64,000 nucleotides of DNA from Novosphingobium aerophilum (GCF_014230305.1 NZ_JACLAU010000002.1:124001-188000), one strand, 5' to 3'; positions 9,093 to 20,950 are shown, counted from the first letter of the stretch. The notes: generated by a model not told the origin, from the sequence alone. Numbers and translations: made by a program.

Positions 9093-9815
9093 TCAGGCTC
9101 CCTTCTGGACGATGGTCTGGGTCCCCTCACCCGCGAGAACCCGGGCGAGGTTGCCCTTTTCGCGGATCGAGAAGACCACGATCGGAATATCGTTGTCACG
9201 GCAGAGCGCGACGGCCGAGGCATCCATCACCTTCAGGTTATCTGCCAGAACCGTGTCATAATCCACGGTATCATAACGCTTCGCCTGGGGATTATGCTTC
9301 GGGTCGGAATCATAGATGCCGTCCACGCTGGTGCCCTTCAGCAGGGCGTCGCACTGCATCTCGGCCGCGCGCAGGGCGGCCCCGGAATCGGTGGTGAAAT
9401 AGGGCGCGCCGACGCCGGCGGCGAAGATCACCACCCGGCCCTTTTCCAGATGGCGTTCGGCCCGGCGCCGGATGACGGGTTCGCACACCTGGTCCATCTG
9501 CACGGCGGACTGGACCCGGGTGTGGACGCCCAGCTGTTCCAGCGCGTTCTGCATGGCCAGGGCATTCATCACCGTGGCGAGCATGCCCATGTAATCGGCC
9601 TGGGCCCGGTCCATCCCGCGCGCGGCGCCGGCCATGCCGCGGAAGATGTTGCCCCCGCCGATCACCAGGCAGATCTCCAGCCCGGTGTCGCGCGCCGCCT
9701 TCACTTCCTTGGCCAGCTCGGCCACGAATTCGGGGTCGATCCCGAATGGCTGATTGCCCATCAGCACCTCGCCCGACAGCTTGAGGAGGATGCGTTTGTA
9801 GCGGGGCTGGCTCAT
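9093..9815 (-). CDS. pyrH: UMP kinase
   Basis: Phosphorylates UMP to UDP in pyrimidine nucleotide synthesis; a hexameric amino-acid-kinase-fold enzyme. The 240-residue product begins [20 protein letters not shown] and has GGGNIFRG and TVMNALAMQ blocks typical of the bacterial enzyme. The frame is open 43 codons further upstream, but the family start RILLKLSGE sets the ATG at 9815. In most proteobacteria it follows tsf directly; here a PEP-CTERM gene and two terminators lie between, so it probably has its own promoter in the 269-nt gap upstream. Confidence 0.97.
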   Translation of the reverse strand: MSQPRYKRILLKLSGEVLMGNQPFGIDPEFVAELAKEVKAARDTGLEICLVIGGGNIFRGMAGAARGMDRAQADYMGMLATVMNALAMQNALEQLGVHTRVQSAVQMDQVCEPVIRRRAERHLEKGRVVIFAAGVGAPYFTTDSGAALRAAEMQCDALLKGTSVDGIYDSDPKHNPQAKRYDTVDYDTVLADNLKVMDASAVALCRDNDIPIVVFSIREKGNLARVLAGEGTQTIVQKGA

Positions 9816-10023
9816 CGGGCGGGGTGCTCGCGGATCATCGGCTGAAGGGATGCAGCGCCTTAGACTGTGGCTGGCTTGCTGCCAAGGCTGGATAAGGCCG
9901 CGGGCCATGCCGCGCCTGCCTTGTCCCGGTCCGGTCCAACGCACGGCACCCCCGGTCCCGGACTTTTCGGCAGCAGCGGAAACCTACGCGGCAGGCTTGG
10001 GGGCAAACCGCATGAACGCCATG

Positions 10024-10051
10024 CAAAAGGGCGCCCCACCGGAGCGCCCTT
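10024..10051 (-). terminator. Terminator of the PEP-CTERM gene
   Basis: Minus-strand hairpin AAGGGCGC...GCGCCCTT runs straight into TTTT (complement of the A run at 10024-10027). It lies 34 nt past the PEP-CTERM stop and separates that gene from pyrH. Confidence 0.8.
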
Positions 10052-10084
10052 GTGGTCCGAATTGTGATCCGATGCGCCGAACGG

Positions 10085-10822
10085 TCAGGCGGCGAGCGGG
10101 CTGGCTGCGGAACCGGACAGCGCATGGAGCGCGCGGCGTCGGCGCATGACGAAGGCAAGCGTGCAGAAGCCAACCACCATCAGCCCCCATGACGAAGGCT
10201 CCGGCACCGCGCTGACGGGGACCGCATTGACCGCGACCGCATCGATGAAGGCGGTGTTGTCGTTGGTGGTCTTGCCCTGGAAGGTCAGGCGGTAACTGGT
10301 GCCGCCGGTCAGGGTCGTGTTCATGGCGCGCGCGGTCCAGACCTGCGCGGTGGTCGTGGCATGGGAGGACAGCGTGGTGACCGAGTTGGTTGCCAGATTG
10401 GTCAGGATCGCGTCATAGGCCTGGTTGCCGCTCTGCCCACCACTCGCAACGCGACCGGCATCGAGCCAATTCACCACATAGTCGCCAGTGCTGTTGATCG
10501 TGAAGACCTGCGACAGGAACCCGGCGGTCTGAACAAAGCCATAGTACGACCCCTGCGGAGTCGAAATGCCCGGCCAGGCCGAGTTGCTTGCAGACTGGAT
10601 ACCGCCGCCGTCTCCACCGCCGGTCCAGGCGCCAGCACCACAGACTGCCGATCCGGCAACCGACGCCCCCATGTAGCAGTACCCGGCCGGGCCGACTGCG
10701 GCCCCCTGGAGCTCGAACCCGCCGTCGCTCAGGATCGCGGCCTGCGCCGCCTGCCCCGGCAGGGTCAGCGCGGCCAGCAAGCCGGCCAACATTGGGATGC
10801 CCTTCGCGAAACCTGACGTCAT
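10085..10822 (-). CDS. PEP-CTERM sorting-domain surface protein
   Basis: A 245-residue exported protein. Residues about 10-28 form a signal peptide (MLAGLLAALTLPGQAAQA). The body is Gly/Ser/Thr-rich beta structure (SDGGFELQG, GTSYRLTFQGKTTNDNTAF) resembling secreted carbohydrate-binding-like modules, without a recognisable catalytic motif. The C-terminus has the PEP-CTERM tripartite signal: PEPSSWGLM, a hydrophobic helix and RRRR. Such proteins are processed by an exosortase and often linked to exopolysaccharide or biofilm matrix; no exosortase is in this window. It is bounded by terminators on both sides and sits unusually between pyrH and tsf. Upstream, GGTTAATGC occurs twice, 10 bp apart (10859-10877). 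Confidence 0.85.
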   Translation of the reverse strand: MTSGFAKGIPMLAGLLAALTLPGQAAQAAILSDGGFELQGAAVGPAGYCYMGASVAGSAVCGAGAWTGGGDGGGIQSASNSAWPGISTPQGSYYGFVQTAGFLSQVFTINSTGDYVVNWLDAGRVASGGQSGNQAYDAILTNLATNSVTTLSSHATTTAQVWTARAMNTTLTGGTSYRLTFQGKTTNDNTAFIDAVAVNAVPVSAVPEPSSWGLMVVGFCTLAFVMRRRRALHALSGSAASPLAA

Positions 10823-11031
10823 GACTGTATGCCCCCGCTGCTGCGCACCTTTCCCGCAGCATTAACCCGCATTAACCATGATACCGATTGCAGTAAATCC
10901 GCGAGGCCGATCTGTTGCACGGGATTTTGTAACCGTCGCGTTTTGGTACGACTGCGGCGAACAGGCCAGCCTGTGCCATCCACGCTGGCTGGCACCGGTG
11001 GGGGCCGGAACCGGTGGGGCAACCGGACATG

Positions 11032-11060
11032 CAAAAAGGGCGCCCCCGCAGGAGCGCCCC
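11032..11060 (-). terminator. Terminator of the rpsB-tsf operon
   Basis: On the minus strand GGGGCGCTCC...GGGGGCGCCC is followed by TTTTT. It starts 40 nt after the tsf stop codon and closes the rpsB-tsf transcript before the PEP-CTERM gene. Confidence 0.85.
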
Positions 11061-11099
11061 CATGCGCCGGCGCCAATCCGCCGGCAGGTTCGGGTCGGC

Positions 11100-12026
11100 T
11101 TACTTCAGGCCGGCGGCGGCAGCCACTTCGGCGGCGAAGTCGGACTCTTCCTTCTCGATGCCCTCACCGAGCTGGAAGCGGACATAGTCGACCAGGGTGA
11201 TCTTGGTGCCGGCGGCCTTGCCAGCCTGGGCAACGACCTCGGCAATCGGGGTCTTGTTGTCCATCACGAACAGCTGGCTGAGCAGCGCGTTCTCCTTGGC
11301 ATACTTCGCCACGGCGCCATCGACCATCTTGGCCTGGACCTCGGCCGGCTTGCCGCTCTCGGCCGCCTTCTCGGCCGCGATCTTGCGCTCACGGGCGAGC
11401 AGCTCGGGATCGAGGTCGTCGGCCGACAGGGCCAGCGGGAAGGCCGCGGCGATGTGCATGGCGATCTGCTTGCCAAGCGGCTCGAGCACGTCGGCTCCGG
11501 CCTCGGACTCCAGCGCGACCAGCACGCCGATCTTGCCCAGGTTGGGAGCGGCGGCATTGTGCATGTAGGGCACGACCACGCCGCTGCTCACCGCAACGTG
11601 CTTGATCCGGCGGACCTGCTGGTTCTCGCCGATGGTGGCGACGTTGTTGGTCAGCTTGTCGGCCACGGTGCCGCCATCGGGATAGGCGGCGGCCTTCAGC
11701 GCCTCGACCTCGGTGGCGCCGGTGGCCAGCGCGACCTCGGTGGTCTTGCGCACGAAGTCCTGGAACTGGTCGTTCTTGGCGACGAAGTCGGTTTCCGAGT
11801 TGACCTCGACGGCCACGCCCTTGGTGCCCGACACGGCCACGCCGACCAGGCCCTCGGCCGCGGTGCGGCTGGACTTCTTGGCAGCGGCAGCCAGGCCCTT
11901 GGCGCGCAGCGCGTCGACCGCGGCCTCGAAATCGCCCCCGGATTCGTCGAGGGCCTTCTTGCAATCCATCATGCCGGCGCCGGTGCGCTCGCGCAGGTTC
12001 TTCACGTCAGCGGCGGTATAAGCCAT
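11100..12026 (-). CDS. tsf: Elongation factor Ts
   Basis: Nucleotide exchange factor that reloads EF-Tu with GTP. The 308-residue product begins [26 protein letters not shown], the invariant EF-Ts N-terminal UBA-like motif, followed by [14 protein letters not shown], the segment that contacts EF-Tu. The ATG at 12026 is chosen from this motif although the frame is open to 12086. It lies 95 nt after rpsB on the same strand and ends before a strong terminator, so rpsB-tsf is a closed operon. Confidence 0.97.
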   Translation of the reverse strand: MAYTAADVKNLRERTGAGMMDCKKALDESGGDFEAAVDALRAKGLAAAAKKSSRTAAEGLVGVAVSGTKGVAVEVNSETDFVAKNDQFQDFVRKTTEVALATGATEVEALKAAAYPDGGTVADKLTNNVATIGENQQVRRIKHVAVSSGVVVPYMHNAAAPNLGKIGVLVALESEAGADVLEPLGKQIAMHIAAAFPLALSADDLDPELLARERKIAAEKAAESGKPAEVQAKMVDGAVAKYAKENALLSQLFVMDNKTPIAEVVAQAGKAAGTKITLVDYVRFQLGEGIEKEESDFAAEVAAAAGLK

Positions 12027-12121
12027 GGCGTTTGTCCTTGTTGGGTATGGAAGCGGCGCCGGGCCCTTGGACCCGGCGCGCGACAATTGTGTGACGGACC
12101 GCTTGCGCAGCCCGCAGGGGA

Positions 12122-12874
12122 TCAGGCCTCGATCGCGTCCTCGACCGGATTGTCCAGCGCGCCGATGTCGGCACCCGAATCGATCACGGCCTCGCGGCGA
12201 CCCTTGGTGGCGGCGGCAGCAACGGTCTCGCAGTAGAGGCGGATCGCGCGGCTGGCGTCATCGTTGGCCGGGATCGGGAAAGCGATGCCGTCGGGCGAGA
12301 CGTTCGAATCGAGGATCGCGACGACCGGGATACCCAGGACGTTGGCTTCCTTGATCGCCAGCTCTTCCTTGTTGGCGTCGATCACGAACATCACGTCGGG
12401 GATGCCGCCCATGTCGCGGATGCCGCCCAGCGACAGCTCCAGCTTGTCCCGCTCACGGGTGAGCTGCAGCACTTCCTTCTTGGTCAGCCCGGTGGTGTCA
12501 CCGTTCAGCTGCTCTTCCAGCGTCTTGAGGCGCTTGATCGAGCCCGAGATGGTCTTCCAGTTGGTGAGCATGCCGCCCAGCCAGCGGTGGTTGACGAAGT
12601 GCTGGCCCGACGCGCGGGCGGCTTCGGCGATCGGCTGCTGGGCCTGGCGCTTGGTGCCCACGAACAGCACCTTGCCGCCGGCCTGGACCGTGGCGGAAAT
12701 GAAGTCGAGCGCGCGGGCGAACAGCGGCACGGTCTGCGACAGGTCAAGGATGTGAACCCCGTTGCGGGCGCCGAAGATGTACGGCTTCATCCGCGGGTTC
12801 CAGCGGTGGGTCTGGTGGCCGAAGTGCGCGCCGGCCTCGATCAGTTGCTGCATGGTGACGACGGGAGCCGCCAT
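12122..12874 (-). CDS. rpsB: 30S ribosomal protein S2
   Basis: Small-subunit protein S2, 250 residues, with the family start [26 protein letters not shown] and the blocks [31 protein letters not shown] and [11 protein letters not shown]. The ATG at 12874 is chosen over upstream in-frame starts because AAAGGA lies about 8 nt before it and MAAPVVTM begins the conserved domain. It heads the rpsB-tsf operon; its promoter must lie in the 378-nt gap upstream, where I could not place a convincing -35/-10 pair. Confidence 0.97.
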   Translation of the reverse strand: MAAPVVTMQQLIEAGAHFGHQTHRWNPRMKPYIFGARNGVHILDLSQTVPLFARALDFISATVQAGGKVLFVGTKRQAQQPIAEAARASGQHFVNHRWLGGMLTNWKTISGSIKRLKTLEEQLNGDTTGLTKKEVLQLTRERDKLELSLGGIRDMGGIPDVMFVIDANKEELAIKEANVLGIPVVAILDSNVSPDGIAFPIPANDDASRAIRLYCETVAAAATKGRREAVIDSGADIGALDNPVEDAIEA

Positions 12875-13252
12875 AGGATATTCCTTTCCGGTTGAACCTC
12901 CGGGAAGCTGGAACCGTGCGGTTGGCCCGAAAGCCATCGATCCGCTGCGGCACCGGGTATGGTGCTTCCCGTGTGGATTTGCCGCGACAGCGGTACCCGG
13001 CATCGTGCCAAACCGCCCGCGACGCCGCGCCTCTAGCCGCTTCGCCCAGGAAATTCCACCCTAAAATGAGCCGGTTGGAACAAATCGGAACAAACCGCGA
13101 ATTTCGGACTTGACGAGCGGAACAGGAGAGGAACATAAGGCGGCATGGATCGAAACGGGAACATCCTTCCATCGTTTTGATTACATTTCATAAAATGGCC
13201 TGAACACGCCGTCTGACGGCGATTTTCGGGTCAGACCGAAAGGATCCTTGCG
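12875..13252. other. Intergenic region upstream of rpsB
   Basis: A 378-nt gap between two divergent genes. It holds the leader of rpsB on the minus strand and the upstream region of the small membrane protein on the plus strand. It is less GC-rich around 13060-13200 (CAAATCGGAACAAACCG, TTTGATTACATTTC), as promoter regions often are. A TTGACG element at about 13109 with CATAAG 18 nt later could serve the plus-strand gene. No coding sequence is seen. Confidence 0.4.
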
Positions 13253-13552
13253 ATGATCGCCCAGGTTACCGCCGTCGTGCTTCCCGCCCTGTTCGTCGCC
13301 AGTGGCCTGTTCGGCCTGGGGGTGCTGGGCATGACCTGGCGGACCTATGGCGGAGCCTTCCGGCGACTGCAGCGTGAACTGGCGGCCTGCGACGTCATGC
13401 AGAGCGCGACGGTGACCCTGGTCCGTCATGACGTGCGCGTGATGGGCGATCCGGCGCGCGCCATGCCGGTGCTGCGCCGGCCGGTGCTGCGTCAGCCGGT
13501 GCGCGGCGCGGTCAGCCCCGTTCGGCTTCCCGCCCGGCCCGCTGCCGCCTGA
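13253..13552 (+). CDS. Small membrane protein of unknown function
   Basis: A 99-residue protein with one clear N-terminal membrane helix (IAQVTAVVLPALFVASGLFGLGVLGM), then a basic cytoplasmic part (TWRTYGGAFRRLQRELAAC) and an Arg/Pro/Val-rich tail with a near-repeat ([16 protein letters not shown]). AAGGA lies about 9 nt before the ATG, supporting real translation. It overlaps the 3' end of the convergent pssA gene by 41 nt. I do not recognise a family; the helix plus basic tail suggests a small membrane-anchored factor. Confidence 0.6.
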   Translation: MIAQVTAVVLPALFVASGLFGLGVLGMTWRTYGGAFRRLQRELAACDVMQSATVTLVRHDVRVMGDPARAMPVLRRPVLRQPVRGAVSPVRLPARPAAA

Positions 13553-14360
13553 CCCGGGCGTAGCTGACCCAGCCATAGGGCAGCAGCATCAGATAGATCA
13601 GGCAGATCCCGGCCAGCGATGTCCACGGCTCACTGATCAGCGCGGCAAAGACCAGCGCTGCCAGTCCGATGATCTCCAGCCGGACACTGCGGCGCGGGCG
13701 CATCGCCCCCCAGCTCAGCGTCGGCAGGCTGGAAATGAGCAGGAAGGCCGTCACGACCAGCCAGCCACCAACCACCTCGGGGCGACGGAACAGGTCATTG
13801 CCACCTGTGGCGAACCACAGGTACATCGGCAGGAAGGCCAGCCCGGCGCCGACCGGGGCCGGCACGCCGGTGAGAAAGCCCGCGGCCTTGCGGGGCTCGT
13901 CGGCCATATCGATCCGGGCGTTGAAGCGGGCCAAGCGTAGCGCCATGCAGATGGCGAAGGCCAGGGCGGCGAACCAGCCGAGCCGCGGCACGTCCTGAAG
14001 CGACCAGAGGAACACGATCAGCGCCGGGGCGACCCCGAAGGAGATGACGTCGGACAGGCTATCGAGTTCGGCGCCGAACCGGGACTGCGCCTTGAGCAGC
14101 CGGGCAATGCGCCCGTCGATCCCGTCGAGCATGCCCGCCAGGATCACCGCCAGCACCGCCTTCTGCCAATCGTCGAGCGGCAGACCCGGTGTGGTTGTTG
14201 CCGGACTGCCGGTTGCGGCAGTGATGGCGAAGCGGATGCCGGTCAGGCCCGAGGCCAGGGCGGCGGCGGTGATCGCATTGGGCACCAGAGCGCGCAGGCT
14301 CAATCCCCCGGGCAGCCGCACCGCCTCGCGGCGCGCACGCCGCACCGGCTCGTCGCTCAC
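13512..14360 (-). CDS. pssA: CDP-diacylglycerol-serine O-phosphatidyltransferase
   Basis: Makes phosphatidylserine from CDP-diacylglycerol and serine in the inner membrane. The 282-residue protein carries the CDP-alcohol phosphotransferase signature D-G-x2-A-R-x8-G-x3-D-x3-D within [14 protein letters not shown] followed by GAELDSLSD, and several further hydrophobic helices. Its start overlaps the psd stop by 4 nt, so psd-pssA are translationally coupled and catalyse consecutive steps to phosphatidylethanolamine. The short basic N-terminus ([13 protein letters not shown]) is typical of this subfamily. Confidence 0.95.
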   Translation of the reverse strand: MSDEPVRRARREAVRLPGGLSLRALVPNAITAAALASGLTGIRFAITAATGSPATTTPGLPLDDWQKAVLAVILAGMLDGIDGRIARLLKAQSRFGAELDSLSDVISFGVAPALIVFLWSLQDVPRLGWFAALAFAICMALRLARFNARIDMADEPRKAAGFLTGVPAPVGAGLAFLPMYLWFATGGNDLFRRPEVVGGWLVVTAFLLISSLPTLSWGAMRPRRSVRLEIIGLAALVFAALISEPWTSLAGICLIYLMLLPYGWVSYARVRRQRAGREAERG

Positions 14361-15115
14361 TGGCTGACGCCCTCGATCAGGCCCTGCTGGCCGATTTCCG
14401 CCAGGACGGTTTCCCCGGCGATCACCCGCTGGCCCAGCAGGACGCGCGGCTCGGTGCCCTCGGGCAGGTAGACGTCGACGCGGCTGCCGAACCGGATCAG
14501 GCCCACGCGCTGCCCCGCCGCCAGGATGTCCCCCGGCTTGACGAAGGGCACGATCCGGCGCGCCACCAGCCCGGCGATCTGGGTGAAGCCGATGCGCTGG
14601 CCATCAGCCCGTTCGATCAGGATATGCTGCCGCTCGTTCTCGTCACTCGCCTTGTCGAGATCGGCATTCATGAACCGGCCTGGAATATAGACCACCCGGC
14701 GCACCGTGCCGCCGATCGGCGCGCGGTTGATGTGCACGTCGAACACCGACATGAAGATCGACACGCGCGTCACCGGCCCGGCGGGCAGGCCGGCCGTTCC
14801 TGTCCCGTCATCCAGCACCAGTTCACGCGGGGGATCGACCTTCTGGATAAGGGTGATCAACCCGTCGGCTGGCGAGACCACGAAGCGTTCACCCTGCGGC
14901 GTGACCCGCAGCGGATCGCGGAAGAAGGCCAGGACCCCCAGGGTCAGGAAGCCGATCGGCCAGGCCAGGGTCTCCCACGCCATGAAGGCGAAGAACGCGG
15001 CCACCGCCGCCGCGATCACCCCGAACTTGCGCCCCTCGGGATGAACCGAAGGCCAGTGCCACGCCGCATCCCCGCGGCCCCGATTGTCTGTGATTTCGCC
15101 GGACATCGCGCCCAT
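14357..15115 (-). CDS. psd: Phosphatidylserine decarboxylase proenzyme
   Basis: Converts phosphatidylserine to phosphatidylethanolamine. The 252-residue protein is the short form, with two N-terminal hydrophobic segments ([27 protein letters not shown] split by short turns), a conserved FFRDP block, [13 protein letters not shown] and the self-cleavage site [11 protein letters not shown], where the Gly-Ser bond yields the pyruvoyl group. Two in-frame ATGs (15115 and 15106) are possible; neither has a strong ribosome site. It is the first gene of the psd-pssA pair. Confidence 0.95.
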   Translation of the reverse strand: MGAMSGEITDNRGRGDAAWHWPSVHPEGRKFGVIAAAVAAFFAFMAWETLAWPIGFLTLGVLAFFRDPLRVTPQGERFVVSPADGLITLIQKVDPPRELVLDDGTGTAGLPAGPVTRVSIFMSVFDVHINRAPIGGTVRRVVYIPGRFMNADLDKASDENERQHILIERADGQRIGFTQIAGLVARRIVPFVKPGDILAAGQRVGLIRFGSRVDVYLPEGTEPRVLLGQRVIAGETVLAEIGQQGLIEGVSQ

Positions 15116-15264
15116 CTAGGGGCTTGCACCCGCCGGGGCAAGGCGGCAGCGACCGAACCCGCTCCGCGTGGCTGCCAAACGCAACCAGCGGGGGGATCGG
15201 GGCCGATCAACAGCCCCTGGCCCGGGTGCGCCCGGCTTTGATGCCCGGCCTGTGATGAAGGTGG

Positions 15265-15350
15265 TGGTGGACAGGGCTAGATTCGAACTAGCGTACGCTT
15301 GCGCGGGCAGATTTACAGTCTGCTGCCTTTAACCACTCGGCCACCTGTCC
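15265..15350 (-). tRNA. tRNA-Tyr (anticodon GTA)
   Basis: Minus-strand cloverleaf with acceptor GGACAGG/CCTGTCC, anticodon loop CTGTAAA giving GTA, and the long variable arm typical of bacterial tRNA-Tyr (CCGCGCAAGCG). CCA is encoded at 15267-15265. It lies alone between psd and rlmB. Confidence 0.95.
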
Positions 15351-15516
15351 ACACCAGCATGCCGGTGGCGGAAACCCGCCGTTCGTGTGGTCCCTTGCGA
15401 GACCGTCCGGCCGAGAGGCGGCCCCAATGGCGAAGCCGGGCTTGCCTGTCAATGGGGGTGCGGGCATGAGCGCCACGCAAATTCGACCACCGGTCGACAT
15501 TCACGGGACAATGACC

Positions 15517-16335
15517 ATGGCAGAACGCGGCGGCAACAGAGGCGGGGACGACAAGCCGAGGAGCGCCCTGCGCGGCCGCGCGGGCCGCATGCAGGGCGGG
15601 CGCGGCTCGGGTCGGGGCTCGTCGGGGGCGGTGCGCCTGTGGGGCCGCCATGCGGTCGAGGCGGCGCTGAAGAACCCGGAACGGCAACACCGCAAGCTGT
15701 GGGCCACGCGGGAAGGAATCGCCTCGCTCGATGGCGAACTGCCCGCCGATTTTCCGGTGGAATTTGCCCAGGGCGCCGATCTGGCCCGGCTGGTGGCGCG
15801 CGATGCGCCGCACCAGGGGCTGGTGCTCGATTGCGAGCCCCTGCCGGACATCTTCCTCGACGAGGTGCTCGATGGCGATCCGGGGCGACCGCTGTTGATT
15901 CTCGACCAGGTCACCGATCCGCACAATGTCGGGGCGATTCTCCGCTCCGCCGCCGCCTTCAACGCCTGCGCGATCGTCACCCAGGATCGCCACGCCCCGC
16001 CCGAATCGGGCACCCTGGCCAAGAGCGCCTCGGGCGCGCTCGAAATCGTCCCCTGGGTGCGGGTGGTGAACCTGTCGCGCGCGCTCGACGAGGTGGCCGA
16101 GGCCGGATACTGGCGCATCGGCCTGGATGGCGGCGGCAAGGACACGCTGGGCGCGGTCATCCCCACCGGGCCGGTCGCCCTGGTGCTTGGCGCGGAAGGC
16201 GAAGGCATGCGCCACAATGTCGCCCAGCATTGCGATGCCCTCGCCCGGCTGCCGATCAGCGCGGCGATGGAGAGCCTGAACGTCTCGAACGCGGCGGCCA
16301 TCGCGCTTTACGCGATCGCAACCCGCGCAGGCTAA
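15517..16335 (+). CDS. rlmB: 23S rRNA 2'-O-methyltransferase of the TrmH/RlmB family
   Basis: SPOUT-class RNA methyltransferase, by family most likely acting on G2251 of 23S rRNA. The 272-residue product has a Gly/Arg-rich, probably disordered N-terminus (residues 1-38), a substrate-binding domain starting VRLWGRHAVEAALKNPERQ, then the three SPOUT motifs: DQVTDPHNVGAILRSAAAF, LGAEGEGMRHNV and SLNVSNAAAIALYAI. The ATG at 15517 is preferred because GGGA lies 8 nt before it; one at 15511 is too close. The RG-rich extension is longer than in E. coli RlmB and could bind RNA. Confidence 0.92.
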   Translation: MAERGGNRGGDDKPRSALRGRAGRMQGGRGSGRGSSGAVRLWGRHAVEAALKNPERQHRKLWATREGIASLDGELPADFPVEFAQGADLARLVARDAPHQGLVLDCEPLPDIFLDEVLDGDPGRPLLILDQVTDPHNVGAILRSAAAFNACAIVTQDRHAPPESGTLAKSASGALEIVPWVRVVNLSRALDEVAEAGYWRIGLDGGGKDTLGAVIPTGPVALVLGAEGEGMRHNVAQHCDALARLPISAAMESLNVSNAAAIALYAIATRAG

Positions 16336-16345
16336 GCGGGGTCCC

Positions 16346-16375
16346 GGACGGAGGGATGTTCGCTTCCCTCTGTCC
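16346..16375 (+). terminator. Hairpin after rlmB
   Basis: GGACGGAGGGA and TCCCTCTGTCC form an 11-bp stem with one G-T pair, starting 11 nt after the rlmB stop. There is no T run after it, so it is a weak or Rho-assisted terminator at best. Confidence 0.4.
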
Positions 16376-16443
16376 GTGTCGACCAGCGCGAAGGGTGCGG
16401 CATGGCCCCATGCGGCTGTCATCGATCGCCCGAGGAGACATCG

Positions 16444-17316
16444 ATGTTCCGGACCCATACCCCCAAGGCCGCAGCCGCGCTGTTGACCATTCTCGCCATG
16501 GCGCTCAGCGCCTGTCTGCTCACCCCGGGCCGGTTCACCTCCAGCCTCGACCTGCGCCGCGATGGCACCTTCCGCTTTGCCTACCAGGGCGAGATCCACA
16601 TGCTGGCCCTGACCAAGCTGGCGCAGATGGGCAGCAAGCCCAAGGTGTTCGAGCCCGACACCTGCTACAACGACGAGGCCAAGGAACGCCCCTGCACCGC
16701 CGAGGAACTCGCCGACCAGAAGCAGGCCTTCGAGGAACGGCTCAAGCAGAGCGGCCCCAAGGACAAGGCCGAGGCGGAACAGATGAAGGCCCTGCTGGGC
16801 GGGATCGACCCGTCCAACCCGCAGGCCGCCGAGGACATGGCCGCCCGCCTCCGCCGCCAGGCCGGCTGGAAGAGCGTGGTCTACAAGGGCGACGGGCTGT
16901 TCGTGGTCGACTATGCGATCGCCGGTCGGCTGGACCACGATTTCGTCTTCCCGACCGTCGAGCGGCTGCCGCTGGCCAATGCCTTCGTCCAGCTTTCGCG
17001 CCGCAATGACGGCACCGTCCGGATCGATGCGCCGGGCTACAGCGGTCAGTCGGGCGCCGGCAACCCCATGGGCATGGCCCTCGCCGGTATGGCGGGTGCG
17101 ATGGCCAAGGCCGGCAAGGCTGGAAAGGATGGCGGCGACCTGCCCGGCAATCCCTTCGGCCCGTTCGAAGGCACCTTCACCCTCACCACGGACGGCGTGA
17201 TCGTGGCCAACAACACCGACGAGGGGCCCAAGCCCGTCGCCGGCGGCCAGCAGCTCGACTGGACGGTCAACATCCGCAACGCCGCGCCGACCGCGCTGGT
17301 GCGGTTGGGGAGCTGA
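16444..17316 (+). CDS. Lipoprotein of unknown function
   Basis: A 290-residue predicted lipoprotein: a basic start, hydrophobic stretch and lipobox (LTILAMALSAC, Cys about 22) mark it for lipid attachment. The mature part is charged (PKDKAEAEQMKALLGG) with a Gly/Met-rich stretch (GNPMGMALAGMAGAMAKAGKAGK) about residues 200-225 and a C-terminal beta-like segment. GAGGAGA lies 6 nt before the ATG at 16444. No domain or catalytic motif is recognised; it is a single gene between rlmB and a repeat-rich gap. Confidence 0.75.
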   Translation: MFRTHTPKAAAALLTILAMALSACLLTPGRFTSSLDLRRDGTFRFAYQGEIHMLALTKLAQMGSKPKVFEPDTCYNDEAKERPCTAEELADQKQAFEERLKQSGPKDKAEAEQMKALLGGIDPSNPQAAEDMAARLRRQAGWKSVVYKGDGLFVVDYAIAGRLDHDFVFPTVERLPLANAFVQLSRRNDGTVRIDAPGYSGQSGAGNPMGMALAGMAGAMAKAGKAGKDGGDLPGNPFGPFEGTFTLTTDGVIVANNTDEGPKPVAGGQQLDWTVNIRNAAPTALVRLGS

Positions 17317-17434
17317 AAGCACCATCCTCGCATCGCCGAGGCCGCGCCTGAACGGGAGCGATCCCGGACTTGGGCGGGTTGCCGGAACGTGGCGCCTCGG
17401 CGGGACAATCCCCAAAGGAAGGCGATTGGGTCGA

Positions 17435-17746
17435 TTGCCAACGCGACGGCCGAGCCCCCTCCCCGCTGCGACTAGCCCCGCCTGCGGCAGGGCAAGTCTC
17501 ACTCCCCTCCCCGTTGGGGAGGGGATGGGGGTGGGGGTTCCTGGCGTGTGTTTGCAATCGACCCCATCCCCAAAGGAAAAAGAGATAGGGATAGGGGTGT
17601 TCGCCGAAACAACCGCGGCCCCCTCCCCCCCATCCCCTCCCCCGCTTATCCTGAGCTTGTCGAAGGACATGGAAGGATGCGAGACTGGCCCGGCCGCAGG
17701 CGGGGCTAGTCGCAGCAGGGAGGGGCTTTGGCCGGCGCGTTGGCAA
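17435..17746. repeat. Long imperfect inverted repeat, 66-bp arms
   Basis: Arm 1 (17435-17500) and arm 2 (17681-17746, inverted) are about 85-90% identical over 66 bp; both begin TTGCCAACGCG and contain GCGACTAGCCCCGCCTGCGG unbroken. The 180-nt centre holds a CCCCTCCCCGTTGGGGAGGGG palindrome, G/A-rich stretches and one copy of the CTTCGACA repeat (17641-17668). No coding sequence is seen. It looks like a non-autonomous, transposon-like or fold-back repeat; no short flanking target duplication is obvious. It fills the 516-nt gap before hup. Confidence 0.75.
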
Positions 17747-17765
17747 GCACCCCCATCACCCAAGC

Positions 17766-17796
17766 AAAAGCGCCGCTCCCTTGCGGGGCGGCGCTT
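17766..17796 (-). terminator. Terminator of hup
   Basis: Minus-strand hairpin AAGCGCCGCCCC...GGAGCGGCGCTT followed by TTTT, 37 nt after the hup stop. Confidence 0.85.
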
Positions 17797-17832
17797 CTGC
17801 GAAACCACGGCCCGTGAAGGCCAGGGCCATCC

Positions 17833-18105
17833 TCAGTTCACGGCGTCCTTGAGACCCTTGCCCGCCTTGAACTTGGGCTGGCTCGACGCGCTGATCTTCA
17901 TCGGCTCGCCGGTGCGCGGGTTGCGGCCGGTGGAGGCCTTGCGCTTGGCGACCGAGAACGTGCCGAAGCCCACCAGGCGAACTTCCTCACCCTTCTTCAG
18001 GGCGCCGCTGATCGCGTCGAAAACACCTTCCACGGCCTTGGTGGCATCGGCGCGGGTCAGACCGCTGGATTCGGCGACGGCGCCGATCAGTTCGTTCTTG
18101 TTCAT
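17833..18105 (-). CDS. hup: HU-family DNA-binding protein
   Basis: Nucleoid protein that bends and compacts DNA as a dimer. The 90-residue product starts MNKNELIGAVAESSGLTRADATKAVEG and has the DNA-clasp motif GFGTFSVAKRKASTGRNPRTG followed by KISASSQPKFKAGKGLKDAVN, all standard for HU. The start at 18105 is set by this N-terminus. It is a single gene with its own terminator and a candidate sigma-70 promoter about 65-90 nt upstream. Confidence 0.96.
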   Translation of the reverse strand: MNKNELIGAVAESSGLTRADATKAVEGVFDAISGALKKGEEVRLVGFGTFSVAKRKASTGRNPRTGEPMKISASSQPKFKAGKGLKDAVN

Positions 18106-18168
18106 TCGGGAACCCCCTACCTCGTGTGAAACCGGGCTGATTTGGAGCAATCGCGTCGGTTGGCGCGG

Positions 18169-18197
18169 AATTGAACGGGTTTTCCCGGCCCTGTCAA
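18169..18197 (-). promoter_or_regulatory. Candidate sigma-70 promoter of hup
   Basis: On the minus strand a perfect TTGACA (18197-18192) is followed after 17 nt by TCAATT (18174-18169). The spacing is ideal; the -10 matches the consensus only partly. It would give a leader of about 60 nt before the hup ATG. Confidence 0.45.
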
Positions 18198-18390
18198 AGC
18201 CTAACCCTGCCCGAATGGTGTGCCCATTAACGATTCGCCGCCGATTTTCGCACCTCACTCGATTGCAACTGTGGATATCCGCGAAAATGCTGCGCCGCAG
18301 CGCCCGGCGCAAGCCCGATTGGGCCTGCGCCAAGGCGATTCGCTGGGGTCAAGCGCAGGCCGGCAAGGGCCCGCCCGGAGACCTCCCGAA

Positions 18391-20790
<2,400 letters not shown>

Positions 20791-20950
20791 ATCCGTCCAA
20801 TCTGGGCGCTGCCCGACCGCTCCGCAAGGGTGCGGGGCGTAAGGCGGCGGGCGGGCGCCGGTGTTGCATCGGATATGGGGACAGGGGGGGCGCCGCGCAA
20901 TGGCGGGCGGCCTCACCCCCTGTGGATTGCCGCTCAGGCGCGGCTGCGGG

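Noticed and set aside
15313..17808. An 831-codon open frame on the minus strand
   Set aside because: Spans tRNA-Tyr, rlmB, the lipoprotein and the inverted repeat in antisense; no family match and biased composition.
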